Source: Dichotomicrobium sp964540795
Lineage (GTDB): Bacteria > Pseudomonadota > Alphaproteobacteria > Rhizobiales > Rhodomicrobiaceae
Length of the DNA: 64,000 nucleotides
Assembly: GCA_964540795.1 (NCBI GenBank)
Contig: CAZINX010000003.1
Span: forward strand, 124,001-188,000
Reading direction: 5' to 3'
This document shows, piece after piece, positions 60,233-64,000 of this stretch. The notes under the pieces were generated by a model. That model saw only the letters and a program-made list of their open reading frames with translations, was not told where the DNA came from and ran no database searches. Each line of letters opens with the position of its first letter. Positions within the stretch are counted from its first letter, which is position 1. Both the position numbers and the translations under genes were made by a program.

Positions 60233-61015
60233 ATGCTGAAAGGAAAGAACGCCGTCGTCACCGGCTCCACCAGCGGCATCGGGCTGGGCATGGCCGAGGC
60301 GCTCGCGGGCGCGGGCGTCAACGTGATGCTGAACGGGCTGGGCGACCCGGACGAGATCGAGAAGACCCGCGCCGGCCTCGACGAGAAGTACGGCGTCAAG
60401 GTGCTGTTTCACGGCGCGGACATGACCAAGCCCGACCAGATCGAGGATATGGTCGAGACCGCACGGCGCGAGTTCGGCCAGATCGACATCATGGTCAACA
60501 ACGCCGGCATCCAGCATGTCGCGCCGGTGGAGGAGTTCCCGGTCGAGAAGTGGGATGCGATCATCGCCATCATCCTGTCGAGCGCGTTCCACACCTCCCG
60601 GCTCGTGTTCGGCGAGATGAAACAGCGCGGCTGGGGCCGGATCATCAACCTGGCTTCCGCGCACGGCCTCGTCGCCTCGCCCTACAAAGTTGCCTATGTC
60701 TCCGCCAAGCACGGGATGCTCGGCATGACCAAGACGCTTGCGCTGGAAGGCGCGGAACACGGCGTCACCGTCAACGCTATCTGTCCCGGCTACGTGCTGA
60801 CCCCGCTGGTGGAGGCGCAGATCCCGGACACGGCGAAGGCGCGCGGCATCTCCGAGGAAGAGGTCAAGCGCAACGTCATCCTGGAAGCCCAACCGACCAA
60901 GGAGTTCGTCACGGTCGAACAGATCGGCGCGCTGACGGTCTTCCTCTGCGGCGATGAGGCCGCCCAGATCAACGGCGCGGCGCTGTCCATGGACGGCGGC
61001 TGGACCGCGAAATGA
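60233..61015 (+). CDS. bdhA: D-3-hydroxybutyrate dehydrogenase
   Basis: A 260-residue SDR enzyme oxidising 3-hydroxybutyrate to acetoacetate. TGSTSGIGLGMA is the cofactor motif. Ser142, Tyr155 and Lys159 form the catalytic triad in NLASAHG and YVSAKHG. The substrate-loop and C-terminal sequence QPTKEFVTVEQIGALTVFLC with SMDGGWTAK matches bacterial BdhA. GGAGAGCG precedes the ATG. The patatin-like gene starts within its stop (ATGA). The pair suggests mobilisation of polyhydroxybutyrate or related lipids. Confidence 0.93.
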   Translation: MLKGKNAVVTGSTSGIGLGMAEALAGAGVNVMLNGLGDPDEIEKTRAGLDEKYGVKVLFHGADMTKPDQIEDMVETARREFGQIDIMVNNAGIQHVAPVEEFPVEKWDAIIAIILSSAFHTSRLVFGEMKQRGWGRIINLASAHGLVASPYKVAYVSAKHGMLGMTKTLALEGAEHGVTVNAICPGYVLTPLVEAQIPDTAKARGISEEEVKRNVILEAQPTKEFVTVEQIGALTVFLCGDEAAQINGAALSMDGGWTAK

Positions 61016-62067
61016 GCGATCCGGCCGCGGACGCCAAGCCGGTCAACCTCGCGCTTCAGGGCGGCGGGGCGCACGGCGCTTTCACCTGGGGCGTGCTCGA
61101 CCGGTTCCTGGAGGACGGGCGGCTCAGCCTCGACGCGATCAGCGGCACCAGCGCGGGCGCGATGTGCGGCGTGGTGATGGCCGACGGCTACATGCGGGGC
61201 GGCTACGACAGCGCGCGCGAACGGCTGCGCATGTTCTGGCGGGCCGTGGCGGAGAACGCGCCGCTCAACCCGCTGCAGCGCTCGCCGATCGACGTGTTCC
61301 TCGGCAACTGGAGCGTCTCGCGGTCGCCGGCGACACTCTTCTTCGAGATGTTCCGGCAGGTCGCCTCGCCCTACATGTTCAACCCGCTCAATCTGAACCC
61401 GCTGGCGGATGTTCTGGATTCGGTCGTCGATTTCGAGCTTGTGCGCGGTTGCGACGACATCAAGCTTTTCATCTCCGCCACCAATGTCGAGACCGGGCGC
61501 GTCAGGATTTTCAACCGGCATGAGCTGCGCTGCGAAATGGTGATGGCCTCGGCCGCCCTGCCCTTCCTGTTTCAGGCGGTGGAGGTGGACGGCGTGCCGT
61601 ACTGGGACGGCGGCTATATGGGCAACCCGGCGCTATTCCCGTTTTACGCCTCGGAAGTTGGCGCGCACGACATCATCATCGTGCAGATCAACCCGGTCGA
61701 GCGGCCCGGCACCCCGAAAACCGCGCAAGGCATTCTGGAGCGGCTGCGCGAAATCACCTTCAACTCAAGCCTGCTGAAGGAGTTGCGCTCGGTCGACTTC
61801 ATCAACCGGCTGCTGGACGAGGGCAAGATGACCGAGGACGGCTTCAGCCGGATGCGCGTTCACATCATCCAGGCGCCCAGCGAAGTCACCGATCTCGGCC
61901 AGTCCAGCCGCATGAACCCGCAGTGGGAGTTCCTGGAGCACCTGTTCGATCTCGGACGGGACAGCGCGGACACATGGCTGACCGCGCATTTCGACGATGT
62001 CGGGGTGCGCGAGACGGTGGACATCCGCGCCCTGTTCGGCGAACTCGGCGCAGCGCATATAGGGTGA
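61012..62067 (+). CDS. patatin-like phospholipase
   Basis: A 351-residue serine hydrolase with the patatin dyad. The oxyanion loop is LQGGGAHGAF, the nucleophile is Ser47 in GTSAG, and the catalytic Asp199 is in YWDGGYMGN. No signal peptide is seen, so it is cytoplasmic or membrane-associated. The start overlaps the bdhA stop by 4 bp. Patatin-type proteins next to 3-hydroxybutyrate dehydrogenase recur in alphaproteobacteria and have been proposed to act on polyhydroxybutyrate or lipid stores, though the substrate is not shown by sequence. Confidence 0.9.
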   Translation: MSDPAADAKPVNLALQGGGAHGAFTWGVLDRFLEDGRLSLDAISGTSAGAMCGVVMADGYMRGGYDSARERLRMFWRAVAENAPLNPLQRSPIDVFLGNWSVSRSPATLFFEMFRQVASPYMFNPLNLNPLADVLDSVVDFELVRGCDDIKLFISATNVETGRVRIFNRHELRCEMVMASAALPFLFQAVEVDGVPYWDGGYMGNPALFPFYASEVGAHDIIIVQINPVERPGTPKTAQGILERLREITFNSSLLKELRSVDFINRLLDEGKMTEDGFSRMRVHIIQAPSEVTDLGQSSRMNPQWEFLEHLFDLGRDSADTWLTAHFDDVGVRETVDIRALFGELGAAHIG

Positions 62068-62080
62068 TGGCTCCCGACAT

Positions 62081-62208
62081 GTCATCCCGTGCGCGATGCG
62101 GCGCGTGGCGCTGCTTCGCAGACACGGGATCCAAGGCGGCGCTGGAATTCAGGAGCGATCCCGGGTCTGCAGCGCATCGCTGACGTGCTGCGCAGCGCCC
62201 GGGATGAC
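62081..62208. repeat. alphaproteobacterial palindromic repeat element, larger copy
   Basis: A 128-bp imperfect palindrome whose ends are GTCATCCCG (62081-62089) and CGGGATGAC (62200-62208). The interior holds further short complementary stretches (CACGGGATCC and GATCCCGGGTCTG). The outline TCATCCCG...GGATCC...CGGGATGA is that of dispersed repeats common in Hyphomicrobiales genomes. It lies between patatin and leuA, two convergent genes. Confidence 0.7.
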
Positions 62209-62228
62209 GGGCTAAGCGTGTCTGCGCC

Positions 62229-62288
62229 GCGTCATTCGATGCCGCGCCGCGCACGCGACGGCAGCCGCAGCCGCGCACGGAATGACGC
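62229..62288. repeat. second palindromic repeat element
   Basis: GCGTCATTC (62229-62237) and GAATGACGC (62280-62288) form perfect 9-bp ends around a GC-rich 42-base interior. It is the same design as the larger element 21 bp to the left, and ends 16 bp before the leuA stop. Confidence 0.65.
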
Positions 62289-62303
62289 AGCACCGAGAGC
62301 GGA

Positions 62304-63875
62304 TCACGACGCCGCGCGGCTCTCCGGCGCGACGCGCTCGCGCTTCGCGATCAGCTTGTTGAGCGCCGACACATAAGCCCGCGCGGAGGCGACCATCGTG
62401 TCGCTGTCCGTGCCGCGCCCCGTCACGGTCAGGCCGTTTTCCTCCAGCCGCACGCTGACCTCCGCCTGCGCGTCGGTGCCTTCGGTCACGGCGTGGACCT
62501 GATAGAGCGGCAGCCGCGCCTCATGCGGGACGATCGCCTTGATCGCGTTGAAGATCGCGTCAACCGGACCATAGCCGACCGCCTCGCGGGTCTCGTGCTT
62601 GCCGCCGACATCCAGCGTGATGGTCGCGCGCTGCTGGCCCGTGCCGGCGATCACCGTCAGCGAGAGCAGCTTGATGTTGTCATGCGCGCTGGCCAGTTCG
62701 TCGTCGACCAGCGCCTCGATGTCCTCGTCGAACACGTGCTTTTTATGGTCGGCCAGCACCTTGAAGCGCTGGAAGGTGTCCTCAAAAGCATTCTCGCCAA
62801 GTTGATAACCCAGCTCTTCCAGCTTCTGGCGGAAGGCGTGGCGGCCGGAATGCTTGCCCATCACCAGCGTGGATTCCTTCAGCCCCACGCTTTCCGGCGT
62901 CATGATCTCGTAGGTCTGGGCGTTCTTCATCATGCCGTGCTGGTGGATCCCCGACTCGTGCGCAAAAGCGTTCTTGCCGACGACCGCCTTGTTGTACTGC
63001 ACCGGGAACGCGCTGACGGCGGAGACCAACTTGGAGGCGCGGGTAATCATCGTGGTGTCGATGCCGGTGTGATAGGGCAGCACGTCGGCGCGGGTACGCA
63101 TCGCCATCACGACCTCTTCCAGCGCCGCGTTGCCCGCGCGTTCACCCATGCCGTTGATGGTGCATTCGATCTGCCGCGCGCCGGCCTTCACGCCCGCCAG
63201 CGAATTGGCGACCGCCAGGCCCAGATCGTTGTGGCAGTGGGTCGAGAGGGTGATGTCGTCAGCGCCCGGCACACGCTCGCGCAGCATGGTTATGAGCGCG
63301 AAAAACTCCTCCGGCACCGTGTAGCCGACCGTGTCCGGGATGTTCACCGTGGTCGCGCCGGCCTTGATCGCGGCTTCAACGCAGCGGCACAGGAAGTCGT
63401 GCTCGGTGCGCGTGGCATCCTCGGCAGACCATTCCACGTCGTCGGTGTACTGGCGCGCGCGCGTCACGCTCGCGGTGACGGCCTCCAGCACCTCATGCGG
63501 CTCCTTGCCCAGCTTGTACTTCATGTGCAGCGGGCTGGTGGAGATGAAGGTATGGATACGTCCGCGCTTCGCCGGCTTGATCGCCTCGCCCGCGCGGTCG
63601 ATATCCGCGTTCCCGGCGCGCGACAGCCCGCAGATCACGCTGTTCTTCGCTGCTTTCGCGATCTCGCGCACCGACTCGAAGTCGCCCTGCGAGGCCGCCG
63701 GAAAGCCCGCCTCGATGATGTCGACGCCCATCTCGTCCAGCACGGCGGCGACCTGGAGTTTTTCCTCGCGGGTCATCGACGCGCCCGGCGACTGCTCGCC
63801 GTCGCGCAAGGTGGTATCGAAAATGAAGACGCGGTCGCCCGGCGCGGCCGTCTGGTTCGTGGTCTCTGTGCTCAT
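62304..63875 (-). CDS. leuA: 2-isopropylmalate synthase
   Basis: A 523-residue enzyme that makes 2-isopropylmalate from 2-oxoisovalerate and acetyl-CoA. The catalytic barrel opens with FDTTLRDGEQSPGASMT, carries the metal ligands in STHCHNDLGLA, and NGMGERAGNAALEEV. The C-terminal regulatory domain for leucine binding is complete, giving the long (type 1) form. The start at 63875 (MSTETTNQ) is preceded by AGGCAGGA. The gene runs left from the window's right edge, and its 5' leader contains a large stem-loop. Confidence 0.95.
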   Translation of the reverse strand: MSTETTNQTAAPGDRVFIFDTTLRDGEQSPGASMTREEKLQVAAVLDEMGVDIIEAGFPAASQGDFESVREIAKAAKNSVICGLSRAGNADIDRAGEAIKPAKRGRIHTFISTSPLHMKYKLGKEPHEVLEAVTASVTRARQYTDDVEWSAEDATRTEHDFLCRCVEAAIKAGATTVNIPDTVGYTVPEEFFALITMLRERVPGADDITLSTHCHNDLGLAVANSLAGVKAGARQIECTINGMGERAGNAALEEVVMAMRTRADVLPYHTGIDTTMITRASKLVSAVSAFPVQYNKAVVGKNAFAHESGIHQHGMMKNAQTYEIMTPESVGLKESTLVMGKHSGRHAFRQKLEELGYQLGENAFEDTFQRFKVLADHKKHVFDEDIEALVDDELASAHDNIKLLSLTVIAGTGQQRATITLDVGGKHETREAVGYGPVDAIFNAIKAIVPHEARLPLYQVHAVTEGTDAQAEVSVRLEENGLTVTGRGTDSDTMVASARAYVSALNKLIAKRERVAPESRAAS

Positions 63876-63941
63876 GATGTCCTGCCTCTCATGCCTTCCG
63901 GCTTTCGCCGGAAAAAAACCTTGTCCGTTTGCAGTCATTAT

Positions 63942-63987
63942 CCCCTGAGCATCCGTCCGGCTGGGCCGAACCGCCGACGCTCAGGGG
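63942..63987 (-). promoter_or_regulatory. stem-loop in the leuA leader
   Basis: CCCCTGAGC (63942-63950) and GCTCAGGGG (63979-63987) form a perfect 9-bp stem with a 28-base interior that can fold further (CGGC/GCCG). It lies 66-112 bp upstream of the leuA start. There is no U-run directly after it, so it is not a terminator by itself. An attenuator or other leader structure is possible, but the window ends just beyond. Confidence 0.4.
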
Positions 63988-64000
63988 CTGCTAAGGCTTA

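Noticed and set aside
63886..63910. TTCCGGC/GCCGGAA hairpin with an A-run near leuA, read as a terminator
   Set aside because: On the leuA strand the T-run precedes the stem, and on the other strand an A-run follows it, so neither direction gives a Rho-independent terminator.

Overview
The window is a GC-rich, densely coded chromosomal segment of an alphaproteobacterium. The cbb3 oxidase assembly cluster (ccoP-ccoGHIS), a CenR-type response regulator, the ftsK/lolA/xthA neighbourhood, a class II-like metH without its homocysteine domain, EcfG-type stress promoters (GGAAC-N17-CGTT) and palindromic repeats ending in GTCATCCCG/CGGGATGAC all point that way. The order Hyphomicrobiales is a reasonable guess, but the sequence alone does not fix it. 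No prophage, insertion sequence, CRISPR array or rRNA operon was seen.

Layout. 1-5020: end of ccoP, then ccoG, ccoH, ccoI and ccoS for cytochrome cbb3 oxidase maturation. 5008-7632: a DUF2189 membrane protein behind an FNR/FixK-like box, a PRC-barrel protein behind an EcfG-type promoter, and a small membrane protein. 7877-13832: ilvN-ilvB, miaA, serB and ugd. 15125-20273: a molybdenum/tungsten uptake locus (Mop molbindin, a FecCD-type ABC transporter with its binding protein, a ModA-like protein with no visible signal peptide, and a MOT1-type permease) with a cluster of inverted repeats in the divergent promoter region. 20355-27153: a carbon module with a beta-phosphoglucomutase/GH65 phosphorylase fusion, an archaeal-type bifunctional FBP aldolase/phosphatase and PEP synthase. 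27154-30648: acyl-CoA dehydrogenase, a divergent LysR regulator and alanine dehydrogenase. 30687-39298: tRNA-Pro, tRNA-Gln, csbD, a small cytochrome c, a TPR/ATP-grasp protein of unknown role, DUF218, cysteine synthase, mercaptopyruvate sulfurtransferase, dsbB, a DedA-like protein and tRNA-Leu. 39311-39935: a higBA toxin-antitoxin locus whose toxin is frameshifted. 40149-48324: a D,D-carboxypeptidase, metH, TPR and Sel1-like exported proteins, rpmJ, a TAXI binding protein and a copper pair (DUF2946, PCuAC). 48359-57886: lolA, ftsK, an aminotransferase, a PIF1-like helicase, a candidate structured RNA ending in a strong terminator, xthA, a cNMP-binding protein, cenR and an L,D-transpeptidase. 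57890-64000: an unknown protein, SDR and FMN reductases, 3-hydroxybutyrate dehydrogenase, a patatin-like lipase, palindromic repeats and leuA.

How the genes fit together. The cell appears to respire with a high-affinity oxidase, to make branched-chain amino acids, serine, cysteine and methionine itself, to use 3-hydroxybutyrate (suggesting polyhydroxybutyrate storage), and to run gluconeogenesis through PEP synthase and an FBP aldolase/phosphatase. Oxygen (FNR box) and general-stress (EcfG) control are visible at individual promoters.

The items most worth follow-up are the unassigned structured RNA at about 54990-55141, the composite Mo/W uptake locus with its operator-like repeats, the TPR/ATP-grasp protein with its own promoter and direct repeat, the sugar-phosphorylase/gluconeogenesis module, and the higB frameshift.
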